A stretch of 64,000 nt of DNA, from positions 165,933 through 229,932 of the forward strand of contig NW_019773781.1 in the NCBI RefSeq assembly GCF_001039355.2, written 5' to 3'. This DNA comes from Lingula anatina. Its lineage: Eukaryota; Brachiopoda; Lingulata; Lingulida; Lingulidae. The notes beneath the pieces were generated by a model. It worked only from the letters and a program-made list of their open reading frames with translations, did no database searches and was not told where the DNA came from. A program made the translations under genes and the position numbers. Of this stretch, positions 1-11,036 are shown in pieces (position 1 is the first letter of the stretch; each line of letters opens with the position of its first letter).

Positions 1-75
1 CAACACCCAAAAATCGCAAGGGACGTACGATCCTGAAATTCGTGCGCCCGTTTGTGACCGAGGCTTTAAAAACTA
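1..75. mobile_element. End of an inverted-repeat transposon (same family as 57.56-58.45 kb)
   Basis: The sequence ending in 'TTGTGACCGAGGCTTTAAA' near position 75 is the reverse complement, with mismatches, of the left end of the element at 57,559. Both also share the inner motif GCGCACGAATTT/CGCACGAATTTTAGGATCGTA. Only this end lies in the window; the rest would be upstream of position 1. I see no coding sequence in it. Confidence 0.6.
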
Positions 76-1586
76 ACACAAAGTGGGTGTTAGAAAAAAC
101 ATGACAAAATTGTTCACTTTGCTCTCTGGGAATTACATCGTGTATGCTTATTCTATGATTTCAAGTATTACAAGAGGTGGTACATTACAGGGTTGAGCCA
201 GATTGTGGAAAATGTTGCTGAGGAGACACTGTTGGAAGTTGACATATTTTTTGACTGAGTGATAAAAATCAGACGAAATGACATGGTTGTTGCTGACAAG
301 AAGAAAAATGAGACAAATGTAATATTACTGGTCATTTTAGACTAAAAGAGAAAGAAATGGATAATTCGATGGTATACAGAACACAAGAGCAATTGGTGAA
401 ATTGACGCTGCCTATAGGTTAAATAATTGGCTGGCATTACTTCTTGCTGACCATAAGAGGATAGATAACAGGCCTACCCAACTACCAGACTCGACACCTA
501 CCAGACTCGACACTGAATTAACCGGTATATCGGACCACGCTACCCGTTTTCAAGGTGTGTGTCAGATCGCATTTCGGAGTATCATCCCCCAGAACTAATT
601 TTGTAGCACGACTGCGGGCTCATCCACGCTCGGATGAACAACCTTAAACTGTACTCTTACTTTAGAGTACTCTATTTTATTGTCTCTATGGGGATATATG
701 GGGACTTTACGACATTCGGTTTGAATGTTATAACCACTTTTGATAGGGCTTTTTTGCATTGTATTAGATTAATGTGGCAGTCTAAGGTTCATCTAGGTGG
801 CTTTCAAAATTATGCACCCGGTTTTAAAATCATATAGCGAATTTACGACAATCGTTTACTATCCAATCAAGATGACAGCCGAGCATGTCAGGGCTCATCC
901 TGTCGGTGTTCTGGCTGATACTCCGAAATGCGATCTGACACACACCTTGAAAACGGGTAGTGTGGTCCGATATACCGGTTAATTCAGGATCCTTAGGTGC
1001 CGAGTCTGGTAGTTGGGTAGGCCTGGATAATGTCAAATATTGTTGTATGGTTGTAACCAATTGTGTTAAATTATGTTAGAGGTGACTATGCAGTGGGTCC
1101 CTCTAGTGGTAAAAAAGGAGTGAAGTGAGTAGTTTTTCCATGTTGGAGGGAGTGTGGACTCCATGCGGTGTGATGTTGTGACATGTTTGTTGGTCACACG
1201 TGGTTTGAATGTAATGTAAAACTGTAAAATAAAAAGAATTGAACCAGAGCAAGTTTTTATTTACTTTTAACTTCAAGAGATAACATTAAACAAACGACTT
1301 TACTTGGATCGGCGGCCATTTTGCGAAAGCTGCTGTCCATCTAAATTCAGTGTTACTGTCAAATACCAGTGTAATTACCAGTAGAATCTGTGTTGGACAT
1401 GTAGCCAACAGCAACAACAACAACGACAACAACGTTAACAACAAAAACAACAGAATATAATAAGAAGAAAAAGAAAAACACTCAGAAATGGAAAGCGTTT
1501 ACCATGAAATTAAAGATGATTTACATAATGTGGGGTTTGAAAACTTTATTCGAGAAAGACGCCTATGTATACTGGTTAAAACTTAC
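76..1586. other. Intergenic or intronic stretch with one inverted-repeat pair
   Basis: No supported exon. It holds an imperfect inverted repeat of about 110 bp (470-582 and 917-1,024) and an A-rich/CAA-rich run at 1,410-1,480. It may lie in an intron of the minus-strand PAN-like gene, whose second exon ends with a good donor at 1,587, but I could not identify a third exon here. Confidence 0.5.
470..1024. mobile_element. Inverted-repeat (MITE-like) element, 555 bp
   Basis: The left arm (470-582, beginning AGGCCTACCCAACTACCAGA) is matched in reverse complement by 917-1,024 (ending TAGTTGGGTAGGCCT). The left arm contains an internal 16-bp tandem duplication of CTACCAGACTCGACAC. The interior has no transposase similarity that I can read. 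Non-autonomous DNA transposon is the likeliest reading; no clear target-site duplication is visible. Confidence 0.55.
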
Positions 1587-3601
1587 GTGAGAGCTTCATG
1601 GTTGTTATGTTAGGCTTCACGTCAGTTGTGATGGGCATCTCGTCAGTTGTGATGGGCATCACGTCAGTTGTGATGGACATCTCGTCAGTTGTGATGGGCA
1701 TCTCGTCATTTGTGATGGGCATCACGTCATTTGTGATGGGCATCTCGTCAGTTGTGCTGGGCATCACGTCAGTTGTGATGGGCATCACGTCAATTGTTTT
1801 TGCTATCGTAGTGGTTGTTGTTGGCGCCGTGGTGACGGTTGATGGCGTAGTAGTCGGACGTGTTACTGCTATATAATTTGACTCAGTGCGGTCCTTAAAT
1901 GCAAAAAAAAAAAAACCAAAAAAACAAAAAAAAAAAAACACATTTTATCGCACAGTTCGGGACCGTCAAGCCTAAACTCTAAGAAGCTCTTTCCCCTGAT
2001 ACAAATCTGGGGTAACCAACATTTTTTTATCCCACTCATGCCAAAATACCGCAAAATATTGCTAAATTCTTGGACGCGTGGTAAATGAGATATAGTTGTA
2101 TTTTATTATCTATGAATTGTAAAATACAGTATATCTGAGGATGATACTTTTAAAGGTGTTTAATGTTTAAAGAAAATGCATGTAGATTGATTTAGAAAAA
2201 TTTACTAAAGAAACGTTAAATTAATTAGGCGAGATGCCATTTATTAGTGTGTTATTTAAATTAACTAGGTTATTGTACAGATTATTGAAAAAAAGTCTGC
2301 CCATTAGATGAATAAATATAATATAAATAATAATAATAATAATAAATAAATGCATGGATGTTGTCTGGACCAGGTCCTAATTTGGATGTGGCCTGGGCAA
2401 CTAGGAAGTAGACTATATTAGGACTGGGCCTGTGACATAAGTCTATACATCAAACAAAAATAAAACAAGGCTAAAACCCCCTTTACACTGCATGGGTCCT
2501 TTCTGCACCCTCGTAATACGCTCCCGTTTCAGAGTAAAAAAAAAATACTTCACGTGCCGAAAACTGGCCAACTCATTGAGAATTGTTTCTTTAAAGAATA
2601 CAGTGCTTATGCCTCCTTTCTACGATCACAGCGGTAATTAACTTGCATTTTTTATTTGAGTTTTTATTTTTTCATTAACCTCCCGTGTCGTTTAATATCA
2701 CTTTTATTTAGTAAAAATGACATTCTAAGTATTTTCTTCATTTTATACTTCCAAAATATTATTAGGAAAAAAATATTAAATTTTAATAGTTAAATAATCA
2801 CTTAAATAACTTGATTTCCTGTCCATGGGGTATTAAAAAGTTTAAACTATAACATTTCATTTTCATCTAAGATCTTAAAAAGACTTGTTTTATACGGAAA
2901 ACCTTTCTTTTTATTTACATATACATGCACGCCCGTCCTCCCATGTATGAGACGCCGATTATTTGACTATTTATATAGCACTATTTGTATTTGAAATAAA
3001 GTTGATGATTTGAAATAATTTTGATGATTTGCAATAAAAAAGTTAGATGCTAGAATTAAATGGACCTTTGACTTACCCAGCATGCCAAACCAAACAAAAT
3101 TAAATCAACAATTATTTTTTCTGTCTATATCATTTCGTTTGTGGTATCGCTATCCCTTCTTTGCAACTTAGACGTGTATTTTTAACGATTTGTATCAATT
3201 ATCTCTCTCACACTCTCTTTCAAACTATAGTGTAATGAAAATAATAGAAAAGATACATATTTTCTTACCGATGTGTAGTAGACGCAGTTTTCTCCCACTG
3301 TTGCTGAGCTTTTATCAAGAATCTGGGACGACATCTCACATTTCCCTGTTATCTTGTCAAAGGCTACAGAGACGCAGGCGGGGAGATTAATACACTCTCT
3401 AACGCAGCACAATATGCAACCTGCCTCAATGTCGGCAAAGTGCACAGAAGGCTCGTGATCATAAGTACCCTGATTTCGTGGACATATTTTCTTGGGTTGT
3501 CTTGTGAAGGTTACACATATGTCGCACTGCTTTACGTGGTTGGATTGTCCTATAATTGTAAACAACACGAAGAGGTGTCCGAGTTTTGTCATTAACACCA
3601 T
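1587..3601 (-). CDS. Secreted PAN/apple-like protein with mucin-like repeat stalk (5' two exons, partial)
   Basis: Exon 1 is 3,601-3,269. The start ATG sits in a strong context (GACCATGG) and is followed by a signal peptide (MVLMTKLGHLFVLFTIIG). A Cys-rich stretch of about 85 residues follows (CDIC, CILCCVREC, PACVSVAFD, GKCEM, ENCVYYTS), matching the Cys spacing of PAN/apple modules, which bind protein or carbohydrate outside the cell. A GTAAGA donor ends it in phase 0. Exon 2 is 1,893-1,587, with a T-rich acceptor and a perfect CAC/GTAAGT donor. It encodes a Thr/Pro-rich segment (RPTTTPSTVTTAPTTTTT) and then nine heptads of the type DVMPITT/DEMPITT, a probable O-glycosylated stalk. The exons join in frame; exon 2 ends in phase 1, so the gene continues to lower coordinates, where I found no further exon. 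The ligand and role are unknown. Confidence 0.65.
1609..1797. repeat. Coding minisatellite, 9 x 21 bp
   Basis: About nine units of 21 bp (consensus on the plus strand GTCAGTTGTGATGGGCATCW), in register with the reading frame of the minus-strand PAN-like gene. Units alternate ATCTCG and ATCACG (Glu or Val in the heptad). The plus-strand open frame with VVMGIS repeats is its antisense shadow. Confidence 0.8.
2000..3268. other. Intron of the PAN-like gene; contains a MITE copy
   Basis: AT-rich, no exon recognised. Positions about 2,465-2,655 match the intronic elements at 19,878-20,100 and 31,640-31,857. Shared landmarks are the CCCCTTTACACTG start, GAGTAAAAAAA, ACGTGCCGA and CCTCCTTTCTACGATCACAGC. 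Confidence 0.5.
2465..2655. mobile_element. MITE copy, family of 19.88 kb and 31.64 kb
   Basis: Aligned by eye to the other two copies through CCCTTTACACTG, GTCCTTTCTGC, CGTGCCGAAAACTGGCC and CCTCCTTTCTACGATCACAG. Non-coding. The right end is degraded. Confidence 0.55.
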
Positions 3602-4565
3602 GGTCTTCTTTGGGTAAGTTCTTCACCGATTGTGCATAGGTAGCACTTTCTGTGGGGTTCTTTTACACGGTGCTATCACTTTCAAATAAAGAAAATCAAC
3701 GTTTTAATAATCGGCTACATAATTTTGTTATTTTTGAATAATATTGACTCTGGTTGCTTTAACATCGACGCTTGATATCACAGCTGGTAAAACACAGTCG
3801 CCGCTTTAAAACATCCACTTATACCGTTACTCATACGCGGTATGAAAGAGCGTCTGTATCTATCTAGCCAGCGCTCGTTAAGCGAAGCTTTGCATCCTCG
3901 CTGCTCCCTTCGATATTGTCCCCATAATTGTCCGCATGGCAGAACCTGTTTGTTGAACCCACACGAAGCGGCACTTTTTTCATTTACGTCCCCGTTTGTA
4001 GTGCAGATCAATGAAAAGTCTCATTTTCTGAGGCCTTTTTATGACTGATGACACTTGGTTGAAATCTATCATTACGTATTTAGTTATTGATTTTGCCTTT
4101 TTTTAAAAAATCACACAAAAGGCGATACACCGTATAATCTCAATGATTGCATTTTTATTCCTTATTGCCGATCCATGTTTTTTATTAATTTTTCTGTTTG
4201 TTTGTTTGTTTTGTTGTCTTTAGCGAAAAAGGAGCATTTTCAAGATGCTGTTTGATGACGTTTTTGGTGTGTTATTACTTATCTAAATAACATTATTAGC
4301 TTTTCTGATTATTCAATTCGAGTAAACAAAGTGGTATTTTGTAAAAAAAATACTATAATCATAAAATGTTTATCTATGGATGGGGTTTCAAACATTTTAA
4401 TACTCTAGTGTGTCTGTCATTGCAGACAGAGAATAATGTTATAATGATTAAAACGGGGCTTTATGTTACGAGTTACGTCATCCCCTTAATATACATGTGA
4501 CTGTGCGTGGAAGAGTGAACGTGTGCAACTACTCTATTGCTGATTCTTTGCTAATCAAACGGACA
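3602..4565. other. Upstream region of the PAN-like gene; no other gene seen
   Basis: Holds the 5' flank of the minus-strand PAN-like gene. A minus-strand TTTATTTGAAAG about 90 bp upstream of the ATG could be a weak TATA-like element. The short open frames here lack splice sites and recognisable domains. Confidence 0.4.
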
Positions 4566-4800
4566 CTACCATTGGCTATAGAACGGAACTGTGTACAGCT
4601 TAGGCATAAAGAGGCAGACCAGTTGAACTGTCCCGCTCAGTGCTACTGCCATGCACATGGTGAAGACCCGGATGTAGTGAGTGGGCGTGGTTATATACAC
4701 GGGGACGAATGCCAGCCATAGGACAAGGGCGGTGTAGATGGTAAAGGCGAAGTGGCATATTTCATAGCCAAGTGTATGCAAAACTTTAAAGTTAAGGAGG
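4566..4800 (-). CDS. Class C GPCR (metabotropic glutamate receptor-like) TM6-TM7 exon, partial or pseudogene
   Basis: The minus strand reads YEICHFAFTIYTALVLWLAF, then VPVYI, TMCMAVALSGTVQLVCL and FMPKLYTV before a stop at 4,566-4,568. This follows the TM6-loop-TM7 signature of class C receptors (FTxYTxxxxWLAFVPIY, then TxCxxxxLSxxVxLxCxFxPKxY). A possible acceptor is the AG in CTTTAAAG near 4,794, so the upstream edge is uncertain. The protein stops six residues after the PKLYTV motif, leaving almost no cytoplasmic tail, and I found no exon for the ligand-binding domain or TM1-TM5 within 5 kb. It is either the last exon of a large gene or a decayed fragment. Confidence 0.55.
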
Positions 4801-5694
4801 CAACGTGCATAGAACATTGTACACATGTAAACGTTTACCAATATTCTCAAGTCAAATGACGGCTATCTTGGAATTTCTGAAATTCCCAAGCGTATGCACA
4901 CTTGTTGTCCACTAGATTTTAAGTTAAGCAACAGGGAGTTTACGATGACCATTCACATAGTGAAAACCCCTACCGACACATATCTGACCTCTGACTTAAT
5001 TATCTTTCACTTGATTCTAATAAACCTTGGTCACCCTATCGGTATCGACAGGTCAGAATTCAACAACAACCAAAAAAAAATTAAAAATAATGATAATAAT
5101 AAAATGATAATTATAACGTAAAATGTTTTCACAAAATCAGGTTGTAATTTGCTTACGCCGATTGGTAATCTATGATAGAGCACCAAAAACGATAAAATTC
5201 CCCGTGAAAGGTAATGAATAAAAAGTACAAACAAGCGTGAAAGTGAGATAAATTGCAATTCGCTGTGATCAATCACAATAAATGGAATAGTAAATTTAAC
5301 ATAAGCTTTCGTGACTGTTTTATTTTACCTTTAAATGAGTTTTGACAAAGAGTGGCAAAACACATTAATCATGTGCGCTTAACTATCACTCTTATTGTGC
5401 GATATTGATCGTTTCCGCGAATGCTGTCTGATTTCTTGCAGAGTAACTGAAGCTCTTTTTTCTTCTTTGTGAGGGCCTAATTTTGTATTTTTTGTTACCT
5501 GCGACAGACATTTTTTTCTTTCCAAAAATGAGTGGACCAAATGACTGAAACATTCATATTAGGTGAGGCACCCAGTCCCTTAACTCACGAATGCAGCATT
5601 TTATCCTCCGCCCTTCGTGAAACGAAGTCATTGTACCCGGTGATTCGCGATTTTCAGGATTTTCGACTTGCATTATCAGTGAGATATAAAAAAA

Positions 5695-5729
<35 letters not shown>

Positions 5730-6786
5730 AAATATATATATATATTATGCAAGCATAATTGTTGTTTTTGAGAACATCTCAATGAAAATATCCAGTGCAT
5801 TTAAAAAAACTGGCTGTGAAAACGACTCTCCGTCATGAACCAGGCATCAAAAAGTGTGTTTTTATGATGCAGCAGACATAAACCCCATAGCAAACGTACA
5901 TTAACTTGAAAAATATAATGGTGTTTTCCCTTACGGGGCTCACGTCTCTTTGTTCAATGACTGATGCTGAAAGGCGTGAAGAAATGTTCGATATTATTTT
6001 CATTTCAAAATGTATTTCGTTAATTTATCAAATGCGACTGAGCGGGTGTGCGACCATGTGAACAGTCCAAAACAGGTGAAAACTTTTGTGTTCGTCTCCT
6101 GTGTTGAGGGGAGCTGATGAATTTTTAATTGGGCAAACTGTGGGAGATCACGTAGCAATTTATCAGATGTACATTTAATAACTCAAGGGGTTATTCAGCA
6201 AAACGGAAAGGTTTTGGAAAAGGAGACTCTGGCTCAAACGGTCGATATCGTAGTTACACAAGCACGGTGTAGGTATTATCTTGTGCAAATAAAAAAATGT
6301 ATGGGAGATGAATTCAAAATGGAAATATATCACAGGAAAGTAGTTTTTGTCCAAAATCGGTAGCATTTACGACTTCAGTCATTCATTTTGTATCTTTTAC
6401 ATGATCTATCTTTCGAAGGGTTCTGTGAAATTTTGTCCTAGGGAGCATTCACATTCAGAAATAGCACTAGCTAGATCCTGGACCAGCTTATTAAGCGGAG
6501 TGCACACGAAGTTAATTACCCCCTATCTGCTCGCGATCTAGGGGGCTTTTCAGACAATTAATCTGATTATATTTACTGCACCTTTAGCAAGAACTCTTGC
6601 AGAGTTGGATCGATCCAGCTGGTGCGAAGGCCGAATATGAATGCTTCCTTAGAAACCATGACATCACTGGGGGTACACTTAAACCATTATCATGATCTGT
6701 GACCATAATTCTGAATCGCTCCTTACGTTGACGAACTGCGTCAAAATCTTGGGTCAAAATCAGGGCTAGGCTCACCTGTACAAATG

Positions 6787-6860
6787 CATAACAGAGTCCG
6801 CTTCCTATGTATTTGTACATATGTATTCCTACAAATACATAGGAAGCGGACTCTGTTATG
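6787..6860. repeat. Perfect 31-bp inverted repeat with 12-nt loop
   Basis: The left arm 6,787-6,817 (CATAACAGAGTCCGCTTCCT...) is exactly the reverse complement of 6,830-6,860 (...AGGAAGCGGACTCTGTTATG). The loop is CATATGTATTCC. No transposon ends are visible around it. Confidence 0.9.
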
Positions 6861-6992
6861 GGGGACTCTCTTGCACCGTCCAGTGAAAAGGGATTTTAAG
6901 ATTACACTAGACGGCGTCCTTTCTGCGTCTCTAGAAACGCACTCACAATCAGCAGCTTTCCTGTATTCTACTCTACGTCAAGTGGTGATGAT

Positions 6993-7030
6993 GGGGGGGG
7001 GGGGGGGGNGGGGGGGGGGGGGGGGGGGGG
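6993..7030. repeat. Poly-G tract with an ambiguous base
   Basis: Homopolymer G run interrupted only by an N at 7,009. The length is unreliable in the assembly. Confidence 0.8.
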
Positions 7031-9249
7031 TATTCAGCAGTCAGCGAGAGTCCCGAGTTGGGTCGACCCCGCGAAGACCCATGGTGTTTATGGGTAATAT
7101 ATTATAGAAGAGTGCCATACATATAGACATCAAACGTTTCCAACAAACTATCTTTGTTTTAATGGAAATAGCAAAATCCTTGGTATTATTGAATTCAAAA
7201 AGAACTATTTTGTTAGTGCCTTTCCCATTAAAATATCAGTTAACGTAGATCTACCCGATTCCGATTGCTGAATGAATTCACATTAGCAGATTAACACGCC
7301 TACTATTGTTTCCAACGTATTCGTATAATCATTCGTACAATAATTCTGAAATATATTCACTGCCACTTATATAATAACAAAGTAATCATGCACTAATAAT
7401 GCACTGAAATCTCATGAGGGATGGCTTGAAAGCTATCTAGATTCACTCTGCTTTTTCTAAATGTTTTAAAATGATCTGCATAAAAAAGAGCGTTTCCAGG
7501 CGGAGCGTGCCGTCTGGCCAGACGGGGTCAAAGTCCACAACAGGGAAATCCCATGATTCATCAGTCTCGTGAGCCCGGGAAAATAAAGGTAACGACGGAC
7601 AGAAAGGTCAGACGTTGCCGAGTGGAAAGAGAATAGACACTAGCAATGGGGAATTTGCTGGAATTAGTCATTTTATTGTCTGCGTTTATTTTATATCAAG
7701 AATACTTTCATCGAGGGTGAGAATTTAATTTTTTCCTCAGTACAATCTAATCTGTCTGGGCTTTATTGCCCCCCCCCCCCCTCCCACACACACATTTTAT
7801 TAAAACATTATTTTCTGATTAATACCCTCTGTCTCATATTCAGTATTGATTTTCTATTTTTGTTTGAAAATAATTGTGAGAGGCATTTAGTTTTGTCAAA
7901 TTATGTTCAGACATGTGGGCGTTAAAGCGAAGAGTACTAAAATGTTACCGTAAGCCTCCAAAGCCTACAGACTTTTTTCAATTTCTTTCTTTTTTGGCTT
8001 ATTTATTTTCTTTAGTGTTCTTCTTTTAAACCTCTTAACTCATCTTATGACGTCACATCATACTCGTATAATCACCAGCATTTAAATGCTTTTTAATGTC
8101 AACATTTGACAAAGACAAATATTGAAATCCGATATGTTGGTCTGAATGCAGTAGACGTATTTTTTCTTTTATTTTTTTTTTTTACAAACCTTTACATATT
8201 GTCAGTATATGGGGTCTTAATGAAATATTTACCAAAAAACATGAATCAATCAAGGATATCTATACCGTTACTGTGTGTCATAGAAGTACATTCCAAATCC
8301 AGTATATATTCATAAGCTTACTGGAAAATCGGCCAGACTTTCAGATGTTCAAATGAGTGTTTGGTGGAAGCACTCGCTACATTTCATGACTGATCGACGG
8401 ATATCATTAACTGTCCTCATAAGTATGTATAATCAAAAGAACACGTTATATTCGTATAAAAAAGGATCAAAACGAATTAATAGAATACTTGAGTAGAACA
8501 TCTCACCGTATTCCACGCTATTGAATTTTTTTTTTTTTTTTTTTTTTGCTATTAATTGACTTCTCTATCTTGCTTAGACTTCTTGAACTTTTTTCTTAAG
8601 TGCCACGGGGAGCACTTGAGAGAGCCAAATGTTTTTCAGAATTAACACTTTGACATATTGTGTGCTGTGGCGGAATTAGAGGGGTGTCAGGGGGTTCCTG
8701 ACCCCACCCCCCACCCCCTTTCGATTTCTGAAGAAAAATCACCAATGTTCCCCTCTTCAAATTAGAATTTTGACTGGCTGAATCATAGTTTTAAACCGGA
8801 CCAAATGGCACTGTTCTCCCTCTAAAATACCAAATTTCCCGGGGCCCTACAGGGGGTACCGAACCTCACGCAGAGGAAGGGGGGAGGGTCGGCTTCGCAT
8901 ACTCGGCCTGTCATTCTTAAAAGAACGGACCCCCTTCAAATAATTCTGGATGTGCATGGCTGTGAATGAAAGTTATTGTGTTAAATATTTGCCCAAAACA
9001 CACAGGAATACATCACATACACACTGTTACTATGTTAACCTGGAGTTAAATCCAAATCGACCATCAACTACCAGAAAAACGGCCAGATTCTCATGATTTC
9101 TGTACGCTCATCCCCAAGTTTAAGGATATTGTAACCCTTTATTATCATCCTGATACCGAAAATGAGTTTTTCCTACATCTAATTACTATATAATGCATCT
9201 GCCCTTGTGCTTATTTAAAACAATTAAAAGAAAAACTCGCAAATAAACC

Positions 9250-9750
9250 GCGGTAAAATATAAGCGTTTATAGTTTTCGGTGCAATGCCTAAGCATAGGC
9301 TTAAATCGTCAAGTTAAACACCTTTCTATTTTGAGGTGAGATAGCAATCAGTATGGGGCGTAATGTTCTCCCTGAACATTATTTTATCACGAAAATTGTC
9401 AAATTTGACCACAAGTGTATAGACAACAATCCCGTTGGTATGTTTCTGGCGTGGAGTTATGAGCCGCTAATTAAAGATTTTCATTTTAACAAAGACATTA
9501 TTTGGCTTTATCGACGATAAGATCTCAACTACGACTTTTAAGAAAAATTGCTGACAGGGTTTTGTAGTAGGCCTACTAAATATTGTCATTAAATCGGCGT
9601 TGAAACGGTGATCGTGGGTGTTCAGGTAAAAGAGAAATTTGAGGAACCGATTTTTCAGTTCTTACCCCAAAATCGCAATCATGTCGTCACCCGTAAGATG
9701 ACATATGTGTAAACGATAATTAATTTAGTCACTGAACATTGAAGATTTTA
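9250..9750. repeat. Dispersed repeat, inverted partner at 56.15-56.67 kb
   Basis: Long, diverged similarity to the reverse complement of 56,150-56,665. Landmarks are the CTTACGGGTGACG/CGTCACCCGTAAG pair, GAGGTGAGATAGCAATC versus GATTGCTATCCCACCTC, and GGGGCGTAATGTT versus AAGTTACGCCCC. No coding similarity recognised. Unclassified. Confidence 0.65.
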
Positions 9751-10226
9751 ACCTACTGAACACTTGTTTATTGTCCAAAATAAAAATAATAATAATAAGA
9801 ATAATAAGAATAATAATAATCCATTCAAGACAGTGAATAAAGAGTTTTGTGCGAAAGGTGACTATATCCTTATATACATGACAGGCTAGTAGTAGCAAAT
9901 GCAAATGTAATTGTCGTATCAGCTAGCCTCGAAAAAGTTAAAAGAAATTTTAAAAAAGGAAATAATGTTAATAATGACGTTCGTTCGTTGACGCAGATCT
10001 TCGTCTGCTTAAAAACATCTGTATATAAAACGTGAAAAAATGTTTTCTTTCGATATCGAAAACGACCCCCCCCCCCTTACACACCCACACATCTCCACAA
10101 TTGGTCATGACCCGACAGAAACATGCCACATGATGTAGTTGACATTTGCAGAGAAGTCAATTACCTCACTTGGCAACGAACTCGTGACCTGAAGAGGCAA
10201 GCTCTTGTTACACTGGGATACAGCGA

Positions 10227-10237
10227 CTATAAATAAG
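10227..10237 (+). promoter_or_regulatory. TATA box of the EF-hand gene
   Basis: CTATAAATAAG lies about 90 bp upstream of a perfect GTAAGA donor at 10,323/10,324. Transcription would begin about 25-35 bp downstream (near 10,255-10,265). Confidence 0.6.
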
Positions 10238-10257
10238 TCTGTATCCCCAAAGACGGA

Positions 10258-10323
10258 CGCATCCTTATTTTCTGAAGAACCGAGGAAGAGCTGTCTTGCC
10301 TTTCTTAGGGAAAAACTGACAAG
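10258..10323 (+). other. 5'UTR exon of the EF-hand gene
   Basis: Short leader between the presumed start site and the donor CTGACAAG/GTAAGAG. It contains no ATG. The first intron (10,324-11,032) ends in a long (ATT)n tract and CAG immediately before the coding exon. The transcription start is inferred from the TATA box, so the left edge is approximate. Confidence 0.5.
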
Positions 10324-10981
10324 GTAAGAGACATATTTGAGGGATTTTAGAACTGTTTTGGGGGTTGTTTAAAACTTTGTATGCTGCTGCATGATTTTTG
10401 TGAAGGGCATGTTTTACTTACTCGGGTAGTATGGTAACCTGAGAGTGTAAACGTATTTCCTTGTTTTGGTTTGTGTTATTGGAGTTCGTCTCGTTTGAAC
10501 ATAAATGCATTGCAACTAATGATATAGTTTAATAATAATTAGAAAGAAAAATCATTTTCATAAGAGACAGAATTAGATTATGTCATTTCAAATAAGATTC
10601 TACAAGAATCAACCACTCTTTTACGTGTTTGGGTTTTCAAATGTTCAGCTAAATTCAAAGTTATCATTCTGAAGTCTTTTCAACACCTGTCCGGCCGGCT
10701 TCTTCAGAGAAAGATATTTTTAAAATCTAAATCAATCTGTCTGTTTGATACATGTCGTTTACTCGATCATTAACTTGAGCGCAACCATCTATAAGGAAGA
10801 GGTGACAAACGCCAGAATATCCGGACAATAATAATCTGATCGAAAATTTGATAAAAAATGATTCTAGAAAATATTATATTATATTATATTATATTATATT
10901 ATATTCATCGTCATTTAGTCCTTTTAATAATTTTAGACATTGTGTAAGGTGCTTTAAGATTTAATTTAAAACGCAGTAGGA

Positions 10982-10984
<3 letters not shown>

Positions 10985-11029
<45 letters not shown>
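10985..11029. repeat. (ATT)n microsatellite serving as the acceptor tract
   Basis: About 15 ATT units run directly into ATCAG at 11,028-11,032, the splice acceptor of the first coding exon. A separate (ATATT)n tract lies at 10,870-10,905 in the same intron. Confidence 0.85.
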
Positions 11030-11036
11030 CAGCACT

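Larger units (their letters stand above)
4851..10226. other. Gene-poor stretch with repeats and palindromes
   Basis: No multi-exon gene could be supported. Contents: an (AAAT)n tract at about 5,689-5,733, a perfect 31-bp hairpin at 6,787-6,860, a poly-G tract at 6,993-7,030 containing an N, a possible isolated signal-peptide exon at 7,646-7,716, a degenerate transposon-like segment near 8,665-8,960, a dispersed repeat at 9,250-9,750, and an (AAT)n tract near 9,786-9,822. Confidence 0.6.

Noticed and set aside
830-1060. Minus-strand 76-codon open frame
   Set aside because: It lies within one arm of the 470-1,024 inverted repeat and is repeated in the other arm.
1489-1614. Plus-strand 41-codon frame beginning MESVYHEIKDDLHNVGFENF
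   Set aside because: It resembles a receptor tail, but it has no upstream membrane exon on this strand and its end overlaps the minus-strand exon with a perfect donor.
1609-1797. Regular short repeats resembling a CRISPR array
   Set aside because: Units are contiguous 21-mers with no spacers, they code in frame, and the genome is eukaryotic.
1598-1876. Plus-strand open frame of repeated VVMGIS units
   Set aside because: It is the antisense of the in-frame 21-bp minisatellite of the minus-strand PAN-like exon, which has matching splice sites and a signal-peptide exon.
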